64,000 nt of DNA, from NCBI GenBank assembly GCA_036478895.1, contig JAZGEV010000011.1:1-64000 (forward strand). The letters are read 5' to 3'. Positions 1-8,110 of the stretch are shown piece after piece. The notes under the pieces were generated by a model. The model saw only the letters and a list, made by a program, of their open reading frames with translations, was not told the DNA's origin and ran no database searches. How positions within the stretch are numbered: the first letter of the stretch is position 1; each line of letters opens with the position of its first letter. This DNA comes from S010-17 sp036478895 (lineage in GTDB: Bacteria > Bacteroidota > Bacteroidia > Flavobacteriales > Flavobacteriaceae). The position numbers were made by a program, and so were the translations under genes.

Positions 1-716
1 GTAATTCATTATATCATACTTTTTCATTGAATTATTATAAGTTTAAATTATTTAAAAAATATTATTATTCAATTAAAACTCATTTTAATAAAAAAACGGA
101 AAGTATCAAAACAGTAACTGAGATAACAGGCATTAATCAATATAGTACTTCAATTATGTTTTATGAACCAGAAACAAGTTGGAGTTTAAATGGGAGTTTT
201 TCAAAAACTATTGGTAAAATAAAAACGAAAATTAAAACAGGTTATCGTTATAATGATTATTTTCAAATAGTTAATAATACGCAAAGACAATCTAAAAGTA
301 CATCTTTTAAAGTAGAACCAAGTATTAAAACCCTTTTTGACAAATTTCCAAATATAGAAATTGGCTATAAAAAAGATTTTACAGAATATAATAACAGTTC
401 AATAATCAAATACACAAATGATAATATATTTTCATTTTTAGATTACGATTATAAAGATTTTATTTTCTCGGCAGATTTTGAACACAACAACTATCAAAAT
501 AAAACCGACAATAGTATTAAAAACAGCTATATAAATAGCAATGCTAGTATCTTTTATCAAAAAGAAGATAATCCTTGGGGTTTTGAAATAAATGCAACAA
601 ATTTATTTAACACAAAATTCAAACAAAGTAATAGACAAAATGATTTTATTATAAGTGACAGTAAAACTTTTATCTTACCAAGAACTGTAATGCTAAAAGT
701 TATTTACAAACTTTAA
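1..716 (+). CDS. C-terminal part of a TonB-receptor-like outer-membrane barrel protein (cut by window start)
   Basis: The frame is already open at the first bases, so the gene begins before the window and only about the last 238 residues are visible. An internal TTG at 27 is not a real start. The segment looks like outer-membrane beta-strands with alternating polar and aromatic residues and ends in LKVIYKL, a typical barrel terminus. It resembles the end of the 899-residue barrel protein at 26851-29550: NSLYHTFSLNY here against NALYHKYSLFY there, and a shared DL/NLFNT-type segment close to the end. It is therefore probably a paralogue in the family with a carboxypeptidase-like N-terminal domain and a large barrel. 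The next gene is convergent, 15 bases away. Substrate cannot be told. Confidence 0.75.
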   Translation, partial: NSLYHTFSLNYYKFKLFKKYYYSIKTHFNKKTESIKTVTEITGINQYSTSIMFYEPETSWSLNGSFSKTIGKIKTKIKTGYRYNDYFQIVNNTQRQSKSTSFKVEPSIKTLFDKFPNIEIGYKKDFTEYNNSSIIKYTNDNIFSFLDYDYKDFIFSADFEHNNYQNKTDNSIKNSYINSNASIFYQKEDNPWGFEINATNLFNTKFKQSNRQNDFIISDSKTFILPRTVMLKVIYKL

Positions 717-730
717 TAATCATTTTTCAA

Positions 731-1960
731 TTATTTCCTAAAAAGCCATTTCCTAGGATTTTGCGGTTTTGCATTTTTCCAAAGTCCAAATTTAAGAATG
801 GTTTTTCCCGTTGTATTATTGGTATGAATTGTTCCTACAATTTGTTTGGTTTCAACTTTATCTCCTTTTGAAACCGTTACTTTTTCTAAGTTTCTATAAG
901 ATGTTACGTAGTTTCCGTGCACAATTAAAACGGTTTTAAGTTTGGTGTTTTTGTCCACCACAATTCCTAAAACAGAGCCTTTAAAAACGGCTCTTGCCTT
1001 GCTGTTTTTTGGTGTTGTATAATGCCAACCTGTACTTTTAACATCTATTTTTTTCATCACATCATGTTTTCCTTGACCAAAGTAACGAGAAACATATCCT
1101 TTTTCTACTGGTGCTGGTAATTTACCTTTGTTGGCAACAAAATTTTGAGCTAACTTTTTTGCTTCTGCAGTTAATACAAATTGCTTGGTACTCTTACCCG
1201 ATTTTTTATTAGACTTAGTAATAACACCTCTTATTAAGTTTTCCAACTTTTTTTCAAAGGCTCTATTTTGCTTTTCTTTTTTTCGTATTTCCCTTTTATA
1301 TTTATTGGATTTTTTCTTTATTTTTTTAATGAGTTTTTGTTGCTTCGCTTTTTCATTATCTACAATTTTACGTTCTTGTATACGCGCATTAACCAAACTA
1401 TCTTTAGCGCTTTTTTTAAGTAGTATAGAATCGTTTAGTTGTATTAAAAGCGCTTTTTTAGTGGTTATTTCAACCGCTTGATTTTTACGAAATGAGGCAT
1501 ATTGTTTCATATACTGCATGCGTTTGTAAGCTTGTAAAAAACTACTGGATGACAATAAAAATAACAGCTTGCTATTATTGTTTTTACTTTTATAACTGCG
1601 TACAACTGTTTTTGCATACGCTACTTTTAATTTTTTAAGTTCCGTTTCTATACTGGAAATCTCTGAATTATTTTCTTTTATTTCATTGGAATAGGCTTTA
1701 CTTTCATCATTTATAAGATTGATGATTTTTTGACGAACTTCAATTTTTTTATTAATATCACCCAAATGCGATAATAAATTCTTTTCTTTTTTACTCGTTT
1801 TTGTTAAGAGTTTATTTATTTGAGCAATTTCACTCTTTAATACTTTACGTTTAGCTTCGAGTTCTTGCTTGTTTTGCGAAAAACCAGTCGTGAAAACAAA
1901 TAAAGAAACAACAAGTAATACTAATCTTATGTATGCACTATTTTGAATTCTATCAGTCAT
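731..1960 (-). CDS. EnvC-like murein hydrolase activator (coiled coil plus degenerate M23/LytM domain)
   Basis: A 409-residue secreted protein with signal peptide (about 1-27, ending TGFSQ), a long lysine/glutamate-rich coiled coil (about 30-230) and a C-terminal LytM-type domain (about 300-409). The zinc and catalytic residues of active M23 peptidases are absent: the HxxxD position reads GWHYTTPKNSKA and the usual HxH region reads ILKFGLW. This is the pattern of EnvC-type proteins, which activate cell-wall amidases during division instead of cutting peptidoglycan. I chose the ATG at 1960, 4 bases after the stop of the DUF4292 gene; an ATG at 2047 would overlap that gene by 83 bases and would put a long non-signal stretch first. 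It is the last gene of the leftward run from 5698. Confidence 0.85.
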   Translation of the reverse strand: MTDRIQNSAYIRLVLLVVSLFVFTTGFSQNKQELEAKRKVLKSEIAQINKLLTKTSKKEKNLLSHLGDINKKIEVRQKIINLINDESKAYSNEIKENNSEISSIETELKKLKVAYAKTVVRSYKSKNNNSKLLFLLSSSSFLQAYKRMQYMKQYASFRKNQAVEITTKKALLIQLNDSILLKKSAKDSLVNARIQERKIVDNEKAKQQKLIKKIKKKSNKYKREIRKKEKQNRAFEKKLENLIRGVITKSNKKSGKSTKQFVLTAEAKKLAQNFVANKGKLPAPVEKGYVSRYFGQGKHDVMKKIDVKSTGWHYTTPKNSKARAVFKGSVLGIVVDKNTKLKTVLIVHGNYVTSYRNLEKVTVSKGDKVETKQIVGTIHTNNTTGKTILKFGLWKNAKPQNPRKWLFRK

Positions 1961-1964
1961 TGTA

Positions 1965-2723
1965 TTATAGTTTAATCTCTTTATAACCACTAGGTATCTT
2001 AAACGGAAAACGTAATTCTCGGTCAAATTCAATACTTTTATAATCAATATTTATGGTATTTGTGTTTTTTACATCTTTTGCTAAAACATAAATTTGTTTT
2101 GGGAAGTTGGCATTGTCTATAACTTCAAAATCACTGTATTGAACGGATAATAATTTGTTGTCGTTTCTAATTTCTTGCTTATTAATTTTATAACTATTGG
2201 CATCCAACCAAAAGAATAAATCATATAATTTATGTTGATTTTTTGGAGAGAACACAAAATTATGATCTTCAGCTACAATCGCATAATCTTTCTTATTTAA
2301 GTCAAAAACTGCTTCGCCTACCAATATGTTTTGCACTTGTTTAAAATCGACATCAGTGCCTAAAAAATTACTTAATAGTGTAAAATCACCATCGTAATAA
2401 GTCTGATCTAATTTATTGTAAAATTGCACACGATTTGGTGTTATTTTTAAACGTCCAACACTTATAAATTTAGAAATACTCAACCAAATAACCTCATCTT
2501 TTAAAATGCGCAATGCACCTTTTACACTTGGTAAACTGGTTTTGCCTTTATACTTCACTTTAAGTGATGCATTAAGTGTTTTCTTTTGAAAACTTTGATC
2601 TTCGTGATTTTTTAAAACCATAGTTAATAATTTAGTCTGCGCTTTATCGGCACGTGTTTTTTTACTTTTACACGAACTAAGTGTTAAAAAAATGAGTAGT
2701 ATAAAAGGTAGTCTCTTTATCAT
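1965..2723 (-). CDS. DUF4292 family lipoprotein
   Basis: A 252-residue lipoprotein with lipobox LSSC (Cys18). The body, with motifs such as ALRILKDEVIWLSISK and ILVGEAVFDL, fits the DUF4292 family, a Bacteroidota outer-membrane-associated lipoprotein family of unknown function that resembles LolA/LolB-like lipoprotein carriers in fold prediction. It sits one base after the pentapeptide-repeat gene and 4 bases before the EnvC-like gene, so the three are surely co-transcribed. DUF4292 next to an M23/EnvC gene is a common Bacteroidota arrangement and suggests a role in envelope assembly. Family assignment is from recognition; function is inference. Confidence 0.8.
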   Translation of the reverse strand: MIKRLPFILLIFLTLSSCKSKKTRADKAQTKLLTMVLKNHEDQSFQKKTLNASLKVKYKGKTSLPSVKGALRILKDEVIWLSISKFISVGRLKITPNRVQFYNKLDQTYYDGDFTLLSNFLGTDVDFKQVQNILVGEAVFDLNKKDYAIVAEDHNFVFSPKNQHKLYDLFFWLDANSYKINKQEIRNDNKLLSVQYSDFEVIDNANFPKQIYVLAKDVKNTNTINIDYKSIEFDRELRFPFKIPSGYKEIKL

Positions 2724-2724
2724 T

Positions 2725-3297
2725 TTAAATTATATTAATAGCATATTTTTCCAATAAACCAGTGATGCCATCTTTTGAAAAAACAGTATTATTACTCGTG
2801 CATTTTTCTAAATCAATAGTATAATTGACGGCTGTACTAAAGTCTGTTTCTACTAAAATAGTGCGATCAAAGATAGCGTTTTTTAAATCGCATTTATAAA
2901 AATTAACCTGACTCAGGTTTGCTTCAGTAAATTCTACATTGTGCAAACTACATGAATCAAAAGTCATACCTTTTAAATTCATTTTATAAAATAAGCTCAT
3001 ATCTAAACTGCAATTAACACAATTTATTGTAAAACAAAACGGATTACAAACACTAAAATCTACGCCCAACATTTTACAGTTGCTAAATTTTACATTATTT
3101 AAAATGGTGTTTTTAAATATCACCAAGCTTAAATCACAGGCTTCAAAAGTACAATCTATAAAATTTATGGTTGCTAAATGCGCTTTGGAGAAATTGCAAT
3201 CTTTAAAAGTACAACTATCGTATTCTCCAATAGCTAAAGGGCTTTTAGAAAAATCTACTTTGGTATACGTTTTATCATCAATAAAAATAGTACTCAT
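2725..3297 (-). CDS. Pentapeptide-repeat protein
   Basis: A 190-residue protein made almost wholly of pentapeptide repeats of the A(D/N)LXX kind, for example FKDCNFSKAHL, FIDCTFEACDL, FSNCKMLGVDF and FYKCDLKNAIF, with central Phe/Leu every five residues. Such proteins form a right-handed quadrilateral beta-helix. No signal peptide or membrane segment is present, so it is likely cytoplasmic. Length and pattern resemble the Qnr/McbG group that protects DNA gyrase from quinolones or microcin, but many pentapeptide proteins have no known role. Cysteine is unusually frequent at repeat edges. It lies between an S41 protease (12 bases upstream) and a DUF4292 lipoprotein (1 base downstream), which gives no direct clue to function. 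Confidence 0.85.
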   Translation of the reverse strand: MSTIFIDDKTYTKVDFSKSPLAIGEYDSCTFKDCNFSKAHLATINFIDCTFEACDLSLVIFKNTILNNVKFSNCKMLGVDFSVCNPFCFTINCVNCSLDMSLFYKMNLKGMTFDSCSLHNVEFTEANLSQVNFYKCDLKNAIFDRTILVETDFSTAVNYTIDLEKCTSNNTVFSKDGITGLLEKYAINII

Positions 3298-3309
3298 TTC
3301 TAATTACAT

Positions 3310-4878
3310 TTAATCATTTTCTAATGCCAATACTTTCTGAATCATTTTATCATCGGTATTTAAAACCTGATAAAAACCATTATCATCATACAGCTCGCGT
3401 GCAAAATTGGCTTTTAAATAAAATTTAATCTCTTTGTCGTGTTTTTTATTGGAACGGTATTTTTTAAATTCTTTCAAAAATTGCTTAAAAATGGCATTAT
3501 TTGAGTCGAAATTGGCTAAAAATTGCGATAATTCTACATTTTTGAAGTCTTTTCTGTTTTCATCAATGTAGTTAAAAACAAAAACATTCATCGCATTAAA
3601 ATTAAATCTAAACGTGTTTGAGGTATCTAAGCCTACAAAAACATCAGGAATAATACCGCCACCACCGTAAACAGTTTTGCCTTTTGGTGTATAGAATTTT
3701 AAGCTATCGTTTACCTTAATACTATCGGCACTTGTAAGTTCGCCAGAGTAATAGCGTTTTTCAAAATCATCTTTATAATAAGCATTTTTCCCATTTAATT
3801 TATAGGGTTTTTGAATGGATCTTCCTGTTGGTGTATAATAGCGCGCCGTAGTTAAACGCACCGATGAACCATCGCCAAATGGCATATCGTGTTGCACTAG
3901 ACCTTTACCAAAAGAACGTCTTCCAACAATAATTCCAGTATCATTATCTTGTAAGGCGCCAGCCAAAATTTCACTTGCCGAAGCCGAATTTTCATCCATT
4001 AATACATAAACTGTTTTATTTTCAAAATCGCCTTTGGCAGTTGCAAACGATTTATCAATATTACCTTTATTGTCTTTTGTAAATACAATGAGTTTATCAT
4101 TGGGTAAAAATTCATCTATTATTTTATTTGTTACACCAATATATCCGCCAGTGTTTCCGCGTAAATCCAACACCATTTTTTGCATTCCTATCTGTTTTAA
4201 ATCTGTAAGAGATTCTTTAAACTCGGTATAGGATGTTGCTGTGAAATTATTGATTTTTATATAGCCAATAGCATCGGTAAGCATATAAGTTGCATCGATA
4301 CTTTTAATAGGAATTTCGCCGCGTTTAACTTTAAATGATAGGTTTTTATCCGTTGATTTTCGGTAAACCGATAAGTTAACAGTCGTGTTTTTTTTACCTT
4401 TAAGATGTTTAATGATGTCGTTGCTTTCTAATTTTTTACCAAACAACGTGTCTTTATTTGCTCGTAAAATACGATCTCCAGATTGGATACCCGCTTTTTC
4501 ACTTGGGCCATTTTTTACTGTATTAATAACGGTTAAACTGTCTTTTATCATTCTAAACTGAATGCCAATACCCACAAATTTACCATTCATTTTTTCTGAT
4601 ATTCTATCATGATCTTTAGATGGAATATACACCGAATGTGGATCGAGTTTGGAAACGATGTTTTTGATGGTACCATCTAGCAGACTATCCGTATTTACTT
4701 TATCAACATAATCATATTCAATAAAATCTATTAGGCGTTTTATTTTTGCCTCTTGGGCATTATTACCAAAAAGCATTTTGGTATTTTTATTGAAATTTAA
4801 GTTTGTACCAATAAAAATTCCCATAACGGTTGCTATGGATAAAAAGATAGGAAAGTATATTTTTGTGTTGTTTTTCAC
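3310..4878 (-). CDS. S41 family C-terminal processing protease with PDZ domain
   Basis: A 522-residue protease with an N-terminal membrane anchor (about 7-27), a PDZ domain (about 95-175, containing GIGIQF and SEKAGIQSGDRIL) and an S41 catalytic domain. The serine motif SASASE starts at residue 298 and FGKG gives the lysine; Ser300 and Lys325 are 25 residues apart, as in Prc/CtpA. It probably trims periplasmic or envelope proteins after recognising exposed C-termini through the PDZ domain. A C-terminal extension of about 150 residues is rich in Lys, Phe and Asn. It lies 6 bases downstream of the small membrane protein gene and 12 upstream of the pentapeptide gene in one run. Confidence 0.92.
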   Translation of the reverse strand: MKNNTKIYFPIFLSIATVMGIFIGTNLNFNKNTKMLFGNNAQEAKIKRLIDFIEYDYVDKVNTDSLLDGTIKNIVSKLDPHSVYIPSKDHDRISEKMNGKFVGIGIQFRMIKDSLTVINTVKNGPSEKAGIQSGDRILRANKDTLFGKKLESNDIIKHLKGKKNTTVNLSVYRKSTDKNLSFKVKRGEIPIKSIDATYMLTDAIGYIKINNFTATSYTEFKESLTDLKQIGMQKMVLDLRGNTGGYIGVTNKIIDEFLPNDKLIVFTKDNKGNIDKSFATAKGDFENKTVYVLMDENSASASEILAGALQDNDTGIIVGRRSFGKGLVQHDMPFGDGSSVRLTTARYYTPTGRSIQKPYKLNGKNAYYKDDFEKRYYSGELTSADSIKVNDSLKFYTPKGKTVYGGGGIIPDVFVGLDTSNTFRFNFNAMNVFVFNYIDENRKDFKNVELSQFLANFDSNNAIFKQFLKEFKKYRSNKKHDKEIKFYLKANFARELYDDNGFYQVLNTDDKMIQKVLALEND

Positions 4879-4884
4879 TTACTT

Positions 4885-5271
4885 TTATTTCAATTTTCTA
4901 TAAAGGAATAGTAAACTTACTACATATAATCCTAATAAGCTTATTTCTAACCAATAAATAGGGTTTTCTCTAAACGTAGTATTTGTTAAAAAATTATTTA
5001 AGCTCAAACCAAAAATACCAATTGCACCAGCAATTAGTATGTATTTTAAAATGTCTGTAGTGACATCAATTAGTTTGTAACCTGAAAATAAAAATACGGC
5101 AAACATTGCGCTTAAGGCAGAAATTATTCGATCTTGATATACGGTTGATTCTACATCAAAATACACATATAACATTGGTATTTTAAGTCCTAAAAAATGA
5201 ACAATTGCTACTGTAAAAAAATAAATTGCGCCAGATAATAATAGTAATTTAACGAGTTTTGAGTTTTGCAT
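4885..5271 (-). CDS. Small four-helix membrane protein of unknown function
   Basis: A 128-residue hydrophobic protein with four predicted membrane helices (about 8-30, 46-64, 73-92 and 104-125). I do not recognise a named family. It sits 10 bases downstream of the dCMP deaminase gene and 6 bases upstream of the S41 protease, so it is co-transcribed with both. Nothing in the sequence shows a catalytic or metal site. Confidence 0.7.
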   Translation of the reverse strand: MQNSKLVKLLLLSGAIYFFTVAIVHFLGLKIPMLYVYFDVESTVYQDRIISALSAMFAVFLFSGYKLIDVTTDILKYILIAGAIGIFGLSLNNFLTNTTFRENPIYWLEISLLGLYVVSLLFLYRKLK

Positions 5272-5281
5272 AATACATGTT

Positions 5282-5698
5282 TTAAATTGGTAAATGAACG
5301 AGTGCTACATCGGTTTTTTCTAAAAATTCTAAACCAGATGTGTCTTTATATTTTTCAGCATAAACAACCCTTTTAAAGCCTGCTTGATGAATTAACTTAC
5401 TGCAATGTTTACAAGGCGATAATGTGATATACAAGGTTGCATTATTACACGACTGTGTAGAAGAAGCTACTTTTAATATTGCATTGGCTTCTGCATGTAA
5501 AACATGCCATTTGGTATCGTTATTCTCATCTTCGCAACAGTTGTCAAAACCAGTTGGTGTGCCGTTATAACCATCGGAAATAATCATACGATTTTTCACA
5601 ATTAATGCTCCTACTTTCTTACGTTCGCAATGCGATAATTGTGACCATTCTTTAGCCATTTTCAAGTAAGTTTTATCGTATTTTTCTTGTTTTTTCAT
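5282..5698 (-). CDS. dCMP deaminase family protein (ComEB-like)
   Basis: A 138-residue zinc-dependent deaminase. The zinc site is complete: HAE (His68, catalytic Glu70) and PCKHC (Cys96 and Cys99). The N-terminal part with GALIVKNRMIISDGYNGTP fits dCMP deaminases, which make dUMP for thymidylate synthesis. I chose the ATG at 5698 (MKKQEKYDKTYL); the upstream ATG at 5722 would lie inside the likely -7 element at 5720-5727. First gene of the leftward run 5698-731. Confidence 0.9.
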   Translation of the reverse strand: MKKQEKYDKTYLKMAKEWSQLSHCERKKVGALIVKNRMIISDGYNGTPTGFDNCCEDENNDTKWHVLHAEANAILKVASSTQSCNNATLYITLSPCKHCSKLIHQAGFKRVVYAEKYKDTSGLEFLEKTDVALVHLPI

Positions 5699-5719
5699 GA
5701 GGTGCAATTTCTTGAATTT

Positions 5720-5727
5720 CAAAAATA
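5720..5727 (-). promoter_or_regulatory. -7 element before dCMP deaminase run
   Basis: On the minus strand this reads TATTTTTG, matching the Bacteroidota consensus TAnnTTTG. It lies 21 bases before the ATG at 5698 and supports that start. Confidence 0.5.
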
Positions 5728-5795
5728 GGTATATTATTAGTAGGGATTTGTTAAATTAGGTATAAATGTTTTTAAAAGAATTAATAGGTGTTGGG

Positions 5796-5855
5796 GAAAT
5801 GGAGAGAAGAGATAAAAGAGAAAAGAGAAGAGAGAAGAGAGAAGAGAGAAGAGAG
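5796..5855. repeat. Purine-only GA-rich simple repeat
   Basis: A run of almost pure A and G made of AGAGAAG-type units repeated in tandem (clearest at 5824-5854). It lies between the divergently placed upstream region of the dCMP deaminase gene and the end of the serine hydrolase gene. It is followed at once by a TTTCGACAAGCTCAATG segment (5858-5874), a spacer sequence that recurs at about 25324. Confidence 0.8.
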
Positions 5856-5938
5856 CGTTTCGACAAGCTCAATGTATTAATTACAAAAATCAAAGTGAAA
5901 AAAAATTGCAAACATCTGCGAAATCTGCGGTATTAAAT

Positions 5939-7285
5939 CTACTCAATACTCTCAATAATTCCTTTCAAAAACAAATTTATATCAAAAACAGGATGTTCTT
6001 CTAGACCTGTTCTAACTACAACCAAATCTTTAGACGGAATGATAAATACGTGTTGTCCTTGATAGCCATTAGCAGAATATAAATCTTTGGGTACATCAGG
6101 ATAAACACCACCAGCATTCAGCCAAAACTGTCCGCCATATTCTCCTTTGGATGTGTTGGTTGGTTTACGTGTAAAATCTACCCATGATTTGTTGAGTACT
6201 TGTTCTCCATTCCAATTGCCGTTATGTAAATAAAGTAATCCGAATTTTCCCCAATCTCGCGTAGTTGCCCAAGCGTAAGACGACCCAACATATTTTCCTG
6301 AAAAATCAGCTTCCATTAGCATAGAACTCATGCCAATTTTATCGATTAAATTACTGTACCAATAATCTAAGTATTCTTGTTGGTTTGTAAACTGATTGCG
6401 AATAAAACCGCCTAATAAGTTGGTTGTTCCGCTAGAATAATTCCAAGTTTCGTTAGGTTTCCCAACAAAAGGTTTGTTTTTTTGTCTTTCGCTCATATCG
6501 GCATCGATAAAAAGCATTTTGGTAACATCGCAAATTTTAGTATAGTCTTCTTCCCATTCTAAACCTGAATTCATATTTAATAAATGACGTAGTTTAATAT
6601 TTTTACGATCGTCATTTTGCCATTCTGAAAATAAATTATCTTGGTCTAAACTTACTTTTCCTTCTTTTTCTAACGCACCCAAAACGGCACTTGTCAAACT
6701 TTTCCCCATAGACCAACCCAAAATCAATGACTTTTTATCAAAGCCATTTGTGTATTTCTCGGCAATAATTTGATCTTTATAAATCACTAAAACCGATCTT
6801 GTTTTTTTTGCATCGCTTGGCGAAATATCAAAAGCATCGGCTATAGCTTTTTCTAATTTTTTATAATCTATAGTATTGAAAATAGTATCTTTTTGCGGAA
6901 AATCACCATAAGGATACGCTTGCTTATTGATAAGATAATTTCTATTTGGAACGTGTTGTTTAAGTTTGCTCTTTTCTTTACCAAATGGCACAAGCATCGC
7001 TCCCAAACCTTTAGTGTAAATAGCGGTTCTTTTTTTCATTCCAAAAACGGAAGACGTTACTGACTTTGAATTTTCATCAACTTTATTAGAAGCCAAATTC
7101 ATAGATGGTACATTATTATCTCTCTTTTCGGTAAACGGTACACTTCTACCAGCTAAAAAGTGATGCGACGTAATGCTCTTAGATGAAAATCCACTTACAA
7201 TATCAAATTTTGGATACAATGCATAGAAAAAATAAGCAATTCCTATAGCTAAAATTAGTGCGATATATTTTAAGATTTTTTTCAT
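5939..7285 (-). CDS. Serine hydrolase of the beta-lactamase/class C family
   Basis: A 448-residue protein with an N-terminal membrane anchor or signal (about 5-22), a linker of about 110 residues, and a penicillin-binding-protein/beta-lactamase fold. The active-site SxxK is Ser192-Met-Gly-Lys195 and the Tyr motif is Tyr283-Ser-Ser. Such proteins (Pfam Beta-lactamase, PF00144) include esterases, D-amino-acid peptidases and lactamases; drug resistance should not be assumed. It is a single-gene unit with its own likely promoter at 7306-7313. Confidence 0.88.
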   Translation of the reverse strand: MKKILKYIALILAIGIAYFFYALYPKFDIVSGFSSKSITSHHFLAGRSVPFTEKRDNNVPSMNLASNKVDENSKSVTSSVFGMKKRTAIYTKGLGAMLVPFGKEKSKLKQHVPNRNYLINKQAYPYGDFPQKDTIFNTIDYKKLEKAIADAFDISPSDAKKTRSVLVIYKDQIIAEKYTNGFDKKSLILGWSMGKSLTSAVLGALEKEGKVSLDQDNLFSEWQNDDRKNIKLRHLLNMNSGLEWEEDYTKICDVTKMLFIDADMSERQKNKPFVGKPNETWNYSSGTTNLLGGFIRNQFTNQQEYLDYWYSNLIDKIGMSSMLMEADFSGKYVGSSYAWATTRDWGKFGLLYLHNGNWNGEQVLNKSWVDFTRKPTNTSKGEYGGQFWLNAGGVYPDVPKDLYSANGYQGQHVFIIPSKDLVVVRTGLEEHPVFDINLFLKGIIESIE

Positions 7286-7305
7286 AGTTAATGTATTAAG
7301 AAATA

Positions 7306-7313
7306 CAAATATA
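7306..7313 (-). promoter_or_regulatory. -7 element before serine hydrolase
   Basis: Reads TATATTTG on the minus strand (TAnnTTTG consensus), 20 bases before the ATG at 7285. Confidence 0.5.
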
Positions 7314-7420
7314 GTTAAAGAATTTTAGTTAATGTTTTACAATTATAATTGTTAGGTTCGATAAGTCTACTAGGGTTATTGAAAAATTAAGCATTAATCT
7401 TAATAGAATTTTACTTTGTT

Positions 7421-7444
7421 AAAATCAACCAAATGGTTAGTTTT
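7421..7444. promoter_or_regulatory. Inverted repeat resembling a TetR-type operator
   Basis: AAAATCAACCA at 7421-7431 and TGGTTAGTTTT at 7434-7444 form 11-base arms with 9 matches, separated by two bases. Multidrug ABC-2 exporter operons in Bacteroidota often start with a TetR gene and an operator of this size. Here it lies just before the truncated permease gene, as if promoter and operator survived while the first genes were lost. No TetR gene is in the window, so the regulator is unidentified. Confidence 0.4.
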
Positions 7445-7482
7445 AAGATATTAACAATCAACTATATAAAAATAAATTCTGA

Positions 7483-8064
7483 AAGTTTAATTCAACTATT
7501 ATTTTAATGCTGGTTTCTGCAATGATGACATCCATTTCAATAACAAGAGAAAAAGAATTGGGTACTATGGAAATTTTATTGGTTTCGCCATTAAAACCGT
7601 TTCAGGTTATATTAGGTAAAGTGTTTCCATACATCTTTTTATCGGTTTTTAACGCTATTGTAATTGTAATATTAGGCATCTTTATTTTTGGAATGCCAGT
7701 GCAAGGAAGTTTTATTTTACTTGGTTTAGAGAGTGTTTTATTTATTGTAAGTGCTTTATCATTAGGTGTTTTAATTTCAACCGTTTCGGATACACAACAA
7801 ACCGCAATGATGATTTCATTAATGGGCTTATTGCTACCTGTTATTTTACTATCAGGCTTTATTTTCCCCATAGAAGGCATGCCAAAACCACTGCAAATCA
7901 TCAGTAATATAATCCCTGCAACTTGGTACATTATAATCCTAAAAGGCATTATGCTAAAAGGAATAGGAATTGCCTATTTATGGAAAGAAACTTTAATTTT
8001 AACAGGAATGACACTCTTTTTTATTGTACTGAGTATAAAAAAATATAAAATTCGATTGGAATAA
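7483..8064 (+). pseudogene. ABC-2 exporter permease, C-terminal half only (first permease of pair)
   Basis: About 190 residues matching the second half of an ABC-2 type permease: the cytoplasmic motif ITREKELGTMEILLVSPLKP followed by five membrane segments and the conserved LLPVILLSGFIFP helix. A full member is about 370 residues, like the neighbour at 8111-9232, so the N-terminal helix and the large periplasmic domain are missing. The frame is open from 7483 with an internal ATG at 7507; homology seems to begin at about 7498. The expected upstream partners (membrane-fusion protein and ATPase) are absent. It could still be translated, but it cannot be a normal permease. Confidence 0.8.
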
Positions 8065-8110
8065 TTTAAAATAAAAGAGCCAGGATGTAAGAACCAAGAG
8101 CCAAGACTAC

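Noticed and set aside
27..716. TTG at 27 as the start of a 229-residue protein
   Set aside because: The frame is open to the window edge and alignment with the paralogue at 26851 continues upstream of it.
1185..1481. Plus-strand open frame of 98 codons, Phe/Leu/Ser-rich
   Set aside because: Antisense to the coiled coil of the EnvC-like gene; Lys/Glu codons read backwards give Phe/Leu/Ser.
5939..7285. Serine hydrolase as an antibiotic-resistance beta-lactamase
   Set aside because: SxxK and YxS motifs are shared by esterases and peptidases; the long N-terminal linker and membrane anchor do not fit a class C resistance enzyme.
7352..7362. GGTTCGATAAG, resembling a tRNA T-loop
   Set aside because: No acceptor stem or anticodon arm can be built around it.
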